The notes: generated from the letters alone by a model not told the origin. A stretch of DNA of 64,000 nucleotides from Pleurocapsa sp. FMAR1 (GCF_963665995.1 NZ_OY762512.1:3100001-3164000), one strand, 5' to 3'; numbered from the stretch's first letter, positions 1 through 9,795 are shown. Numbers and translations: made by a program.

Positions 1-2
1 GA

Positions 3-1401
3 ATATCTGAAGCAGGAATCAAAGATTTAGGACTTGGGTTTTTACCTAATTATCTAGAACTAAGAAAATCTTTGCAAAAACTGGGATTCAAAAATGATGA
101 AATTAACATTGTTTGATTAAAGTCGTTAGAAAGCTATATTACCTATCCTTGAGAAAGGAATTAGATGCTTTTTTCTGGAGTGAAATTAATCAGCATACTA
201 AGGCTTTTGACTTAGGGAAAATATACCAATCTATCAAGCAGTTTCCGTTGCTGAGACAATATCTGAAGACTTAAAAGAAACTGAACTTCTTAAACAAGAA
301 ATAAGCAAGCTAATTGAGACTGAAGTAACTGACACGGAAATCGAACTATCAATTCAAGATCAAGCTAGCCGATGCGATCGCTCTTCCAGTGATTTACGCA
401 GATCATTTAGAGCGTTAGAAATTGATGCACCAGTAAAACCCAAACCTCCCAGAGAATACATCGTCACTGATTCTACATCAGAAGCGATCGCCCACATTCA
501 AAACAATCAGCCTAATAATGGTTTTCTGGGATGGTTCGATGAGTTAACAGCATTATTTGGACAGCAGAATGCCTACCGTGGGGGTAAAGGCTCAGACACA
601 GAAAAAATTCTTAGCGGTCGTGATGGTACGGGCTTTAAAATCAATCGTGTTGGAGGTAGAAGAATTAACTGTATTCGCTCTGGGTATTCAATTATAGGCG
701 GGATTCAGCCAGATATACTTAAAAAACACATGGGCGACTTTAGCAATCCATCAGGGTTATGGGCAAGATTTGTTTAGGTTAATCTGCCTATAGTTCAAAA
801 GCCTTATCCAGAAGATTCAGTCAAACTAGAAGTCAACGATATACTCTGTTCGCTTTATAAGAAACTGGGTAGGATAGAGACTTATTCATTTAAACTTTCT
901 TTTGAGGCGCAAATAGTTTTTAGACAATGGTACGAGCGATCGGAAGATCTGAAAATAGCTGAACCAAGACAAGCTATAAGAGCAGTCTATGCTAAATCTC
1001 AAAGGTGATCGGGTCAACTCGCCTTATTGCTGCATTGCATTACATACTCTCTGAATCAGCGAGAACCAATTCAAGAAGTTTAATTAGATACTATGCAAGC
1101 TGCCGTTCAATTGACTGTATTTTACATCGATCAAGTTCAATTAGTTCACGCCAATAGCATTACATCTGAAGAAAATTGATCATCAACTCATTTCAAAATT
1201 ATCAACTTGTCTAACTGTAAAGGCTGGATCAAAGCTAGAGATGTGCAAAATAGTATTCGGTGTTTTAAGAAAGTATCTTCCAATCGCATTTGCAGCATAT
1301 TCCGAGAATTGGAAGCTAATAGCTATGGAGTAACTAAACTTGAGGGCAAAAAACTTATTTGGAACGCTGATAATTCTTTAGATTCGGTAGACGCTGAATA
1401 G
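3..1401 (+). pseudogene. Decayed primase/DUF3987 helicase-like gene of a mobile element
   Basis: Two pieces are visible. Bases 3-116 encode, in frame 3, a fragment (SEAGIKDLGLGFLPNYLELR and on) that resembles the part of DnaG-type primases after the zinc finger, ending at TGA 114. From 211 to 1401 a second frame runs with no frameshift but with in-frame stops at 775 (TAG), 1006 (TGA), 1081 (TAA) and 1177 (TGA). Its translation (EYIVTDSTSEAIAHIQ, WFDELTALFGQQNAYRGGKG, IIGGIQPDILKKHMGDF, then FYIDQVQLVHANS and KGWIKARDVQNSIR) matches my recollection of cyanobacterial DUF3987 proteins, which carry primase/helicase modules on plasmids and integrated elements. The first stop replaces the Trp expected in ARFVWVNLPIV. 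The gene cannot make a full product and the left part lies outside the window. The family call is from memory; the stops are read directly. Confidence 0.75.
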
Positions 1402-1782
1402 ACCTTTAACTGGAATAAAGTTAAACCTGCAAACAACTGTTCACAAGTATTTCGACATATTATTAATCGACTGTAGACAAGTAGACGGAAACTTATCTTT
1501 CATGAAAGTTAACCTGTCTGCTTTGTCTTGTGACAAGATTTAATATTTCAACTCTTCTGAAATTTTTACTGCCCTTCGCGTCTACACGATGTGTTTGTAG
1601 AAAATTTTTGAATGCTACTAGAAAAATACTAGAGATTCATACTATTTTTGTACCATACAAACGGTTTTGTACTAGTATTATACTGTGTGATTTTGATGCT
1701 TTCTTTTAGTTACTACTAGAAGGAAATAATTGCTGAACTCATCAAAGCCTTACACTGTATGCTTTATAGTTGTTTTTAAAAA

Positions 1783-1856
1783 CGGGACTGACGGGACTCG
1801 AACCCGCGACCTCCTGCGTGACAGGCAGGCATTCTAACCAGCTGAACTACAGTCCC
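1783..1856 (-). tRNA. tRNA-Asp (anticodon GTC)
   Basis: Read on the minus strand this is a complete 74-nt cloverleaf: a 7-bp acceptor stem GGGACTG/CAGTCCC, a D arm GTTCAGCTGGTTAGAAT, an anticodon stem CCTGC/GCAGG around the loop CTGTCAC (anticodon GTC), a T arm with GGTTCGAACCC, and a G discriminator base as expected for tRNA-Asp. CCA is not encoded. The 3' end faces the decayed primase/DUF3987 gene, which is the side on which tRNA-targeting integrases leave elements. Confidence 0.97.
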
Positions 1857-2373
1857 ACAAATCGTTTCGACAACTCAGAAGAGCCTTTTTTAAATTGTCA
1901 CAAAATACATAGTAACATATTAAACAGGAATATCAAGCATAAAAAAATGAGTTTGGGAAAGGAAATTTGTCATTTTATGATGCTCACCGTTATTAAAATC
2001 TAGGATATATTTAAAGTCACGGTAATTTATTTTCAATAGTGAACACATCTTTGTAACATGGCTTTACATTAAGTTGCTAGTAAGAATATCTTGTAGTACA
2101 GCAATAAGCTGTCATTCATTGGTTGTTAATTATATATTTCTTTAAAATTACGGATATATAACTCAAAGTCAACTTTCGGCAAAAAAAGTAATAATTTAAA
2201 TATATTTTGCGAGAAATAGTAACTGTTAGTACTTAATTTTGGTAGTTAACTTGCTATTAAATCTAATTAGTTATTGACATTATAATTTTGCTACAAGAAG
2301 AAAGACTGAGCGGATAATATCTAAAAATTATTAAATATATGTAATATTATCTTTAATATTCATGTAAAATATT
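1857..2373. other. Intergenic, AT-rich
   Basis: About 520 bases between tRNA-Asp and the TPR gene. The sequence is very AT-rich with many stops in all frames. I see no RNA gene, no convincing protein fragment and no clear inverted repeat. It must hold the tRNA-Asp promoter near its left edge and the promoter of the gene at 2374 near its right edge, but I could not single out either. Confidence 0.5.
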
Positions 2374-4272
2374 GTGTCTCACTCAAAAGATAAAATACTA
2401 TTAGGTACAGTTTTACAGCAAGCTGGTCTTGTCTCTGACGATCAAGTTAAAACAGCTCTTATTCAACAAAAGCAAACTGGCAATAACTTAAGAATCGGCG
2501 AAATTTTGGCTTTTCAAGGGCGTATTGACCCGAAAACGGCAGATTTCTTTGCAGAACGTTGGTTTACTGTAACCAAAGAACAAGCACAGCAGCCCATAGG
2601 TCAATATTTAAAGCAAGCTGCGCTATTAAACGAACAGCAGATCCAGGAAATCTTAAAAGAGCAGCAGCAAACTAAATTAAAGTTTGGCGAGATGGCGATC
2701 GCCAAAGGCTGGCTAAAACCAGCAACGGTCAGCTTTTTTGTAAAAAACCTTACTTTTCAGTCTAAGTCTACCTTGGAAGTTAAGCAGTCAGTATTTAGTG
2801 ACTCTTTAGATTCTTCTCAAAAAGTTCACCAAGAATTTCTTAAAATCAAGTTAAGATTACTCAATTTAGAAAATCAAGATGTTTATTCCGAAAAAGCTTT
2901 AGACACTGTACTATTATGGACTGGAGGACAGTCTCCTCTAACTCAAAAGTTATTTGAATTTATATCTCAAGAAAATATTATTAAGGGCAAAGAAAAAGAG
3001 CAGATTGATTATTTGATCGAAAATAAACTATTAAATAATCTGCAAGATAAAAATCTCATTAATCATTTTGAAACTATAAAAGAACGCTTACTTCATAATC
3101 AACAGTGTGAGCCAAAAACCTTGCTGCGACTCTATCGACAAGTATTAGAAGAAAAAGTACTTACTGATGAAAGTAAGGAACAGCAAGAGCTATTAAGAAC
3201 TGGTTTAGTAATAAAGCAGCAAGACAAACTAGCTGCGGCTAACCCAATTTACCAATCTTTGTTTGATCTAGTTTGGATAGAAAAAAATTTAAACAGTTTG
3301 GACAATCAAAACACACTTGAACTTGCCATTGTTCCTGAAGTTTCAATAGTGGCATCACCTGAACCTGCTCAAAAGCAAAGTAGATTAGCCAAAACTAGAA
3401 ATATTTTGCTTTTATTGGCTTTTATTGCTTTATTATCTGTGTTTTTAAACAATATGTTTAAGCGTATGATGATTAAATCAACGTTCGCTCAGGGCAACGC
3501 TTTGCTACAGCAAAAATCTTTTGAACAAGCGTTAGAAAAATACAATGAACTGCTAAAGACTGACAGTAATTATTTTCAAGCTTGGACTAATCGAGGTTAT
3601 GCTTTGGCAGGGATACAGCAATATGAAGAAATGCAGAAATCTTGCTCTACTGCAACTATAATCAAGCCGACGGCGGTGTATGCCTGGAATTGCGTAGGAG
3701 AAGCACTACGCAACCTGAAAAAACCACAAGAAGCAATATCAGCTTTTGATGAAGCGATCGCTTTAGCGCCTAACGATCCTATCTTATTAATCAACAAAAG
3801 CGAATCTCTCAAAGCTATGGGAAAAGAAGCGGAATCGCTGGCGGTGACCAAAGAAGCAATCCAAGTTTTAGAACAGAAAGAATCAGTTGAAGGCAAAGAA
3901 ACTGTAAGTAGCGAATTTGCTGTAGCGTTAACTTTTTTAGGTAACGGCTATCGGCAAACAAAGCAGTACCAGGAAGCCATCAAAAGCTACGATCGCGCTC
4001 TACAATATTCCTCAGATTATTTTCCTGCTCGTATAGGCAAAGGAATTTCCCTCAATCAATCACAACAATTTCAACAAGCTCAAAATGAATTTAGAGCTAT
4101 TTTGAATAATAGCCAATTAACAGATAGCAATAAAGCTCAAGCTTGGTTTTATCTGGGTGACACCTTGTGCGCTTCTGAGCAAAAGGCTGCTGGAGTTGCT
4201 GCTTTTGACCAAGCTATAAAACTTCAACCTAGCTATGAGGCAGCTAAAACAGCTCAACGGCAGTGTAATTAA
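2374..4272 (+). CDS. Membrane-anchored TPR protein with AAA-like C-terminal module
   Basis: 632 aa; GTG start at 2374 because the nearby ATG is followed at once by TAA. Residues about 8-125 are two related helical repeats (LGTVLQQAGLVSDDQVKTAL, then QYLKQAALLNEQQIQEIL) resembling the small helical repeats at the N terminus of MshE/GspE ATPases. Residues about 170-305 (LLWTGGQSPLTQKL, LLRLYRQVLEE, LLRTGLVIKQQDKLAAANPI) resemble the tail of the cyanobacterial AAA-like domain seen fused to WD40 or TPR regions, but no Walker A is present. One hydrophobic helix follows at about 343-359, then about four or five TPR units to residue 630. The likely topology is a single-pass protein with the TPRs and N-terminal part on opposite sides. 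Partner and function are unknown; the TPRs argue for protein binding. Confidence 0.8.
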   Translation: MSHSKDKILLGTVLQQAGLVSDDQVKTALIQQKQTGNNLRIGEILAFQGRIDPKTADFFAERWFTVTKEQAQQPIGQYLKQAALLNEQQIQEILKEQQQTKLKFGEMAIAKGWLKPATVSFFVKNLTFQSKSTLEVKQSVFSDSLDSSQKVHQEFLKIKLRLLNLENQDVYSEKALDTVLLWTGGQSPLTQKLFEFISQENIIKGKEKEQIDYLIENKLLNNLQDKNLINHFETIKERLLHNQQCEPKTLLRLYRQVLEEKVLTDESKEQQELLRTGLVIKQQDKLAAANPIYQSLFDLVWIEKNLNSLDNQNTLELAIVPEVSIVASPEPAQKQSRLAKTRNILLLLAFIALLSVFLNNMFKRMMIKSTFAQGNALLQQKSFEQALEKYNELLKTDSNYFQAWTNRGYALAGIQQYEEMQKSCSTATIIKPTAVYAWNCVGEALRNLKKPQEAISAFDEAIALAPNDPILLINKSESLKAMGKEAESLAVTKEAIQVLEQKESVEGKETVSSEFAVALTFLGNGYRQTKQYQEAIKSYDRALQYSSDYFPARIGKGISLNQSQQFQQAQNEFRAILNNSQLTDSNKAQAWFYLGDTLCASEQKAAGVAAFDQAIKLQPSYEAAKTAQRQCN

Positions 4273-4582
4273 TCATATATAGCCGTCTAAAATCCTGGCA
4301 AAGACTTGACCAGACAGAGGACAATTACGCCTAATGTGAATTAGGTTTGCTACTATTCATTAGTAAAAAGCTTGATTATAAAAGATGTTCAAGAACTTAC
4401 TTTAGGAGATGATTGTTATTCTTAAATCCAGAGCAATTAATTAGTCAGTAAAACAGATATTGTAGCTATACTCTTATACGGAAGGGGTCTGGGGGAAAGT
4501 TACCCTAGGAATACATCGCGGTTTTAAGAGATAAATTTTAGATAAAAAACTTTTTAATTCATATCAAACGTCAATTATCAAG
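4273..4582. other. Intergenic, no feature recognised
   Basis: About 310 bases between the TPR gene and the SDR gene. The short GC-richer stretch near 4480-4515 (GGAAGGGGTCTGGGGGAAAG) looks out of place but is too short to assign to the repeat family seen elsewhere. No RNA gene or coding remnant was seen. Confidence 0.4.
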
Positions 4583-5413
4583 ATGAAAGCATTAATTATC
4601 GGCTGTGGTTATGTTGGTAGTAAAGTAGCTCGTCTATGGCATGAAGCTGGCAACGAAGTTACTGTAACCACTACAACCCCAAGTAAACGATCTACATTAG
4701 AGGCGATCGCTGACAAGGTTGTAATATTAACAGGAGACGATCTGGCTACCTTAAAACAAGTTTTAGCCGATCGAGAAGTGGTTTTACTAAGCGTTGGGGC
4801 AAAACAACGCAGCCAAGAAGGTTACACCAAAGCTTATTTAAAGACAGCTAAGAATGTTGTTACTGCTCTTAAGACAAATGATAGTGTTAAACAACTTATT
4901 TATACCAGTAGCTATGGCATTTTGAGCAATCAAAACGGCGATACCGTCGATGAAGCTATATCGGTTAATCCTGCTACGGAAATAGGTCAAATACTGCACC
5001 AGACTGAGAAAGTTTTATTTTCAGCTTCAGAAAAGAAGCTAAACATCTGTATTTTTCGCTTATCTGGCATTTACGGCACAGGCAGAGAATTAATTAAAAT
5101 ATTTAAAGGTAGGGCAGGAACAACTCGACCAGGAGAGGGAAAAGACTATACTAATTGGATTCATGTCGATGATATTGCACGGGCGATCGCTTTTGCCCAA
5201 CAACAACAGCTACAGGGTATTTATAATCTTACTAGTGATGAAGTATTAACTACTAAAGAGTTTTTCCAGAAATTATTCCAGGCTCATAACTTAACCGATA
5301 TTACCTGGGATAGTTCACAGACTTCAAGTCGTACCCTGAATCTGAAGCTTTCTAATCAAAAACTGAAAGATGCGGGTTTTAAATTTACACATCCACAGAT
5401 TGAGTTTGAGTAA
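4583..5413 (+). CDS. NAD(P)-dependent epimerase/SDR family protein (YeeZ-like)
   Basis: 276 aa, ATG start. The N terminus carries the dinucleotide-binding glycine motif GCGYVGSKVA (residues 7-16) directly after strand 1. IYTSSYGIL (near 110) and FRLSGIYG (near 160) are typical of extended/atypical SDRs, and NWIHVDDIARAI (near 195) is the conserved region before the C-terminal substrate domain. This layout matches the YeeZ-like atypical SDRs. The canonical YxxxK pair is not evident, so the catalytic role is uncertain and a nucleotide-binding or regulatory role is possible. The HAD gene follows 29 bases later on the same strand, suggesting one transcript. Confidence 0.85.
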   Translation: MKALIIGCGYVGSKVARLWHEAGNEVTVTTTTPSKRSTLEAIADKVVILTGDDLATLKQVLADREVVLLSVGAKQRSQEGYTKAYLKTAKNVVTALKTNDSVKQLIYTSSYGILSNQNGDTVDEAISVNPATEIGQILHQTEKVLFSASEKKLNICIFRLSGIYGTGRELIKIFKGRAGTTRPGEGKDYTNWIHVDDIARAIAFAQQQQLQGIYNLTSDEVLTTKEFFQKLFQAHNLTDITWDSSQTSSRTLNLKLSNQKLKDAGFKFTHPQIEFE

Positions 5414-5442
5414 ATCCTATTCCCTATTCCCTAAATTATTAT

Positions 5443-6222
5443 ATGTCTGCAACACTTCCTGATATCTTGGCACTGGACTTTGATGGTGTGATTTGTGATG
5501 GTTTGATTGAATATTTTGACAGCACTAAAAAAGCCTATCAACAGATATGGCAATCAGAAGAAATTAGCGATCGCTTTGCACCAAGTTTTTATCGATTACG
5601 TCCAGTGATTGAAACAGGCTGGGAAATGCCCATCTTATTAAGAGCCTTAGTTTTAGGTATTCCTGAATCCGAAATCTTACAGGATTGGCACAAGACTGCC
5701 TCAGAAATTGTCAAATCAGAAGGATTAGATAAATCGGCGGTAGTGCAAAAGCTAGATGAAGTTAGAGATAAACAGATTAAAAATAACTTAGATAGCTGGT
5801 TAGCATTACATCGTTTTTATCCTGGTGTAATTAAATATCTGCAACAAATAATCAATTCCAGCGTCAAGCTATATATCGTCACGACTAAAGAAGGACGCTT
5901 TGTTAAACAACTATTACAGCAGCAGGGAATCGATCTACCCCAGGCGCAAATTATTGGCAAAGAGACTAAACGCCCTAAATATGAAACCCTGAGAATTTTG
6001 CGCGATCGACATCAAGTAACAGGAGAGAATATTAGTATCTCTTTTGTTGAAGATCGCCTCAAAGCTTTACAGCAAGTAGCTCAACAAAATGACCTAAGTT
6101 TTGTTAATTTGTTTTTGGCAGACTGGGGTTATAACCTAGAAAGCGATCGCCATCTGGCACAACAAGATGCCAGAATTGAGCTATTGTCTTTAGAACAATT
6201 CCCGCAAAAATTTATTGAATAA
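5443..6222 (+). CDS. HAD-superfamily hydrolase
   Basis: 259 aa. Motif I is LALDFDGVICDG (residues 9-20), with the nucleophile Asp and the general acid/base Asp two residues later. Motif II is the Thr in LYIVTTKEG (near 145). The motif III Lys is probably in IIGKETKRPKYETL, and the acidic motif IV is FVEDRLKAL. A helical cap lies between motifs I and II, as in subfamily I HADs. Close relatives are conserved cyanobacterial proteins of unknown substrate; a small phosphate ester is likely. It lies 29 bases behind the SDR gene and is probably cotranscribed with it. Confidence 0.87.
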   Translation: MSATLPDILALDFDGVICDGLIEYFDSTKKAYQQIWQSEEISDRFAPSFYRLRPVIETGWEMPILLRALVLGIPESEILQDWHKTASEIVKSEGLDKSAVVQKLDEVRDKQIKNNLDSWLALHRFYPGVIKYLQQIINSSVKLYIVTTKEGRFVKQLLQQQGIDLPQAQIIGKETKRPKYETLRILRDRHQVTGENISISFVEDRLKALQQVAQQNDLSFVNLFLADWGYNLESDRHLAQQDARIELLSLEQFPQKFIE

Positions 6223-6291
6223 GGTTATAAAAGGTTAACAAATTTAAGGTAACAATGGACAACCCAACAATTCAAACCAACCTAGCAATTT

Positions 6292-7551
6292 TTAGTTCAT
6301 ACCCTCAAAAAAATCAATCGTACTTTTCAAAGCTGTAATAAAAGCATCTATCTCTTCACGGGTGTTATAAAAATACAAACTAGCTCTCGCACTGCCAGAG
6401 GCATTTAAGATACGGTGTAGTGGTTGAGTACAGTGATGACCTGAGCGAATAGCAATACCTTCGTGATCTAACAAGGTTGCTAAGTCGCTGGCGTGTATTC
6501 CTGGCACGTTAAAAGCTGCTAAAGCTGCTCTACCTTTACCCTCTGGAGTAGGCTTGTTGCCGTAGATTCTGAGGTTAGGAATTGTTTCTAATTGCTTAAA
6601 CAAATAAGCAGTTAACTCTTCTTCATAAGCGTGAATTTTATCCATGCCTATATTAGTAAGATAATCTACTGCTGCACCAAGGGCGATCGCTTCACCGATA
6701 GCAGGTGTCCCCGCCTCAAATTTATGGGGTAAATCGCCATAGGTAGAATGATCGAGGAATACCTCATCAATCATTTCTCCACCACCCATAAAGGGAGGCA
6801 TATCTAGCAAGATATCCTTTTTGCCGTAAAGGAAGCCAATCCCTGTAGTAGCACACATTTTGTGTCCTGATGCTACTAACCAATCACAGTCCATTGCCTG
6901 AACATCAACAGGCAGATGGGGAACACTTTGACAGGCATCTATTAATACTTTTGCATCGTGTTTATGAGCTTCACTGGTAATTTCTGCTACTGGGTTGATT
7001 ACTCCCAAAGTATTAGAAACATGAACAAGAGAAACCAGCTTAGTTTTAGCGGATAACAAAGACTTGTATTGTTCAAAATCAAACTCTTCAGTAGAAGTAA
7101 GTTCGACATATTTAAGCACCGCACCAGTTTTTTGAGCGATAAGCTGCCAGGGAACAATATTGCTGTGATGTTCCATTACTGAGAGAATAATCTCGTCTCC
7201 AGGCTTGAGGTTAGCTAGTCCCCAGCTATATGCCACCAAGTTAATTGCTTCACTGGCGTTACGAGTAAAAACAATCTCTTCACGAAAGGTAGCATTGATA
7301 AACTGAGCAACTTTATCTCTTGCCCCTTCATAGGCATCCGTAGCCCTCCCACTTAATGTATGCGCCCCACGGTGAACATTGGCGTTATCCTGTTGATAAT
7401 AATGTTGCAGAACATCTAATACTGCTTGAGGTTTTTGAGAAGAGGCAGCACTATCAAAGTAAATTAAGGGATTGTCGTTAACCTTTTGATGTAAAATTGG
7501 AAAGTCGCCTCTGACGCGATCGCCCAAAGTTTTTGATTGAATTAAAGTCAT
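6292..7551 (-). CDS. sufS: Cysteine desulfurase SufS
   Basis: 419 aa, class V aminotransferase fold using PLP. The Schiff-base lysine is K231 in ASGHKMC and the persulfide cysteine is C374 in [10 protein letters not shown]. The short tight loop around that Cys and the SGHHC context mark the group II (SufS/CsdA) enzymes rather than IscS. It mobilises sulfur from cysteine for Fe-S cluster assembly on the SufBCD scaffold. It is the last gene of the minus-strand run sufC-sufD-sufS, 27 bases behind sufD, so almost certainly in that operon. Confidence 0.97.
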   Translation of the reverse strand: MTLIQSKTLGDRVRGDFPILHQKVNDNPLIYFDSAASSQKPQAVLDVLQHYYQQDNANVHRGAHTLSGRATDAYEGARDKVAQFINATFREEIVFTRNASEAINLVAYSWGLANLKPGDEIILSVMEHHSNIVPWQLIAQKTGAVLKYVELTSTEEFDFEQYKSLLSAKTKLVSLVHVSNTLGVINPVAEITSEAHKHDAKVLIDACQSVPHLPVDVQAMDCDWLVASGHKMCATTGIGFLYGKKDILLDMPPFMGGGEMIDEVFLDHSTYGDLPHKFEAGTPAIGEAIALGAAVDYLTNIGMDKIHAYEEELTAYLFKQLETIPNLRIYGNKPTPEGKGRAALAAFNVPGIHASDLATLLDHEGIAIRSGHHCTQPLHRILNASGSARASLYFYNTREEIDAFITALKSTIDFFEGMN

Positions 7552-7578
7552 GTTTCTAAAGTTTTGCTGGTTAAATTG

Positions 7579-9003
7579 TCAGATATTAATTTTTTGCTCA
7601 ATAGTCTGGGTAATTCTGCTTCTCAAAGATTCTAGAGGAATGCGATCGACGATCTCCGCTGCAAAAGCATCGATTAATAATTGATTTGCATCAGCTTCGT
7701 TTAAACCACGACTACGTAGATAGAAAATTTCCTCAGCTTCTAACTGGCTCACTGTTGCACCGTGGGCGCACTTTACATTGTCTGCGGTGATTTGTAACTC
7801 TGGCTTTGTGTCTACCCTAGCCTTGGAAGAAAGTAAGAGGTTGCGGTTTAGCTGTGTGGCATCGGTTAGCTGTGCTTCTTTGGGGACAAATACCTTACCA
7901 TTGAAAACTGTATGAGCGCGATCGCCTACAATACATTTATGCAGTTGATCTGTATTACCGTGGGGTTTGGTTAGAGCAATAATACTATGAGTATCAGATA
8001 CTTGTTCTTGTGTAGCCACCGTCAAACCGTTAAGATTGCTTTCAGTTTGTTCTCCCTGCTGCAATACCTCTGGGTTATGACGAAATAGTTTTGCGCCCAA
8101 ATTAATCTCGTTAATTGTATAGTGACTGTCACGCGCTTGAGATACGGCGGTTTTGCCAATATGAAAGCTAGCTGCTGATTCTTGTTGCAGACGGGTATGA
8201 TTTACCCTAGCGTTATCTTTAACAAAAACTTCGGTAACGGCGTTAGTAAAGTATTCTCCCGTACCAATATATTCTTCGATTAAAGAAATATTTGAGCCAT
8301 TTTCCGTCACAACTAGGGTACGAGGTTGAGCAAAGATAGACTCTGATTCGCCATCGGCGACAAACACTAGATGTATAGAGGTTTCTACCACCACATCTTT
8401 ACTCGTCCAAATCACCGCTACATCTGAACCGCCAGCAGTATTTAGTGCTGTAAAGGCATCCTCCGCACCATGTTGTTGAGCAAAATATTTACTAGCGTCA
8501 CAGTCTTTGGGCAGATCGTCTAAGCTACCCACATAAATACCTGTGGGTAATCCAGATATGTTTGATAATTCAGCATTGTATCTACCGTTAACAAATACTA
8601 AACGACTATTTTCTGTTTCTGGTGTGGGCGAACAGCCCTTCGGGTTCGACATCGGAAAGCATTCCCTTGCGCCTAACGGCGACGCGGGGTCTTTCCTCAG
8701 TTTGCTTATGTCGGTGAAACCGCCCACCGCAACTGTCTCACTGTTTGCCCCTACATTCGATGCTGCTACAAATTTTGCTTTACTCAAAGATGACAAATCA
8801 ATAAAACGCCAGTCTTCATCTTTGTTTGTCGGTACAGATAAACGAGACAACCAGTTTTTTGACTGTTGACGAACATTTTGTAACCACTTAGGTTCATTTT
8901 CTTGTACCTGACACTGCTGCAACAAACCTGTAAAGAAAATATCTTCTATTACTTTTGCTTCATGTAGCTTAGAAACAGTAGCAAAGGGAATCTGTACCGC
9001 CAT
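7579..9003 (-). CDS. sufD: Fe-S assembly scaffold protein SufD with in-frame repeat insertion
   Basis: 474 aa, a partner of SufB and SufC in the SufBCD scaffold complex. The right-handed beta-helix region and C-terminal segment (KCAHGATVSQLEAEEIFYL, near residues 410-430) are typical of SufB/SufD. Residues about 99-129 (KLRKDPASPLGARECF through CSPTP) look unlike any SufD segment. They are encoded by a GC-rich block related to repeats elsewhere in the window, so the protein is about 25-30 residues longer than usual, apparently without loss of frame. The start ATG overlaps the sufC stop (TAATG), implying translational coupling. Whether the insertion is tolerated cannot be judged from sequence; the rest of the protein is intact. 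Confidence 0.95.
   Translation of the reverse strand: MAVQIPFATVSKLHEAKVIEDIFFTGLLQQCQVQENEPKWLQNVRQQSKNWLSRLSVPTNKDEDWRFIDLSSLSKAKFVAASNVGANSETVAVGGFTDISKLRKDPASPLGARECFPMSNPKGCSPTPETENSRLVFVNGRYNAELSNISGLPTGIYVGSLDDLPKDCDASKYFAQQHGAEDAFTALNTAGGSDVAVIWTSKDVVVETSIHLVFVADGESESIFAQPRTLVVTENGSNISLIEEYIGTGEYFTNAVTEVFVKDNARVNHTRLQQESAASFHIGKTAVSQARDSHYTINEINLGAKLFRHNPEVLQQGEQTESNLNGLTVATQEQVSDTHSIIALTKPHGNTDQLHKCIVGDRAHTVFNGKVFVPKEAQLTDATQLNRNLLLSSKARVDTKPELQITADNVKCAHGATVSQLEAEEIFYLRSRGLNEADANQLLIDAFAAEIVDRIPLESLRSRITQTIEQKINI
8617..8709. repeat. GC-rich repeat inserted in frame inside sufD
   Basis: This block of about 93 bases is clearly more GC-rich than the flanking sufD sequence. It contains GGGCGAACAGCCCTTCGGG and AACGGCGACGCGGGG. 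The core CCCTTCGGGTTCG recurs at about 53862 in the noncoding repeat island next to shc, and the GGGCGAAC start recalls the palindromes at 38521 and 52386. Its length keeps the sufD frame open. I infer insertion of a mobile GC-rich palindromic element; the exact ends are estimated from where SufD similarity stops and resumes. Confidence 0.7.
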
Positions 9004-9776
9004 TATCCAACCCCCGCAGGTGACTTATCATCGAGAAAATCGTAACCGCGACTTTCTAATTCCAAAGCCAATTCCTTACCGCCACTGGTGATAATTTTGC
9101 CATCCCCCATGACGTGAATAAAATTTGGTTCAATATATTCTAGTAGACGTTGATAATGAGTAATTAATAAATAACCCTTTTCAGGAGTTTTTAACTGATT
9201 TACCCCATCAGAAACTATTCTCAAAGCATCAATATCTAAACCTGAATCAATCTCGTCCAAAATAGTCAAAGTGGGATCTAATAATGCCATCTGGAGAATT
9301 TCGTTGCGCTTTTTCTCTCCACCAGAAAAGCCTTCATTTAGGCTTCTGGCTAAAAAGCTAGGATTCATTTTCACTACTTCTAGCTTTTCTTCGATTAGAT
9401 CTTCAAAATCGAAGGTATCTATTTCTTCTAATCCCTGATATTTACGTTTAGCGTTGTATGCCACTCGCATAAAGTCGAGATTGCTGACTCCAGGAATTGC
9501 TAAAGGGTATTGAAAAGCCAAAAAAATGCCGCTATTAGCTCTTTCGTCAGGCTCTTTTTCGACAATATTTTCACCCTGGTAAATAATTTCTCCACCAGTT
9601 ATTTCATAGTCAGGATGCCCTGCGATTATCTTAGATAGGGTGCTTTTTCCTGAACCGTTGCGCCCCATAATAGCGTGGATTTCTCCCGCCTTGATTTCTA
9701 GATTGACACCCTTAAGAATTGGCGTGCCATCAACGTTAGCTGTTAAATTGCGTATCGATAAGATTGTTTCGCTCAT
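9003..9776 (-). CDS. sufC: Fe-S assembly ATPase SufC
   Basis: 257 aa ABC-type ATPase. The Walker A is GRNGSGKST (near residue 40), the signature is [12 protein letters not shown], characteristic of SufC rather than transport ATPases, the Walker B is [12 protein letters not shown], and the switch His is in LLITHY. It energises the SufBCD scaffold. It is the first gene of the sufC-sufD-sufS operon; sufB and sufR, which usually adjoin it in cyanobacteria, are absent from the window. Confidence 0.97.
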   Translation of the reverse strand: MSETILSIRNLTANVDGTPILKGVNLEIKAGEIHAIMGRNGSGKSTLSKIIAGHPDYEITGGEIIYQGENIVEKEPDERANSGIFLAFQYPLAIPGVSNLDFMRVAYNAKRKYQGLEEIDTFDFEDLIEEKLEVVKMNPSFLARSLNEGFSGGEKKRNEILQMALLDPTLTILDEIDSGLDIDALRIVSDGVNQLKTPEKGYLLITHYQRLLEYIEPNFIHVMGDGKIITSGGKELALELESRGYDFLDDKSPAGVG

Positions 9777-9779
9777 TGT

Positions 9780-9795
9780 TTGTTTAAATAAACAA
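9780..9795. promoter_or_regulatory. Palindrome over the sufC leader
   Basis: The sequence TTGTTTAAATAAACAA, a perfect 7-bp inverted repeat with a 2-bp spacer, sits four bases upstream of the sufC ATG. It could be an operator or a weak RNA hairpin at the ribosome entry site. It does not obviously match the CAAC-N6-GTTG-type site I associate with SufR, so no regulator is named. Confidence 0.35.

Noticed and set aside
1770-2003. 77-codon open frame on the plus strand
   Set aside because: It runs across the tRNA-Asp gene on the other strand; its LTGLEPATSCVTGRHSNQ segment is the well-known antisense reading of a tRNA.
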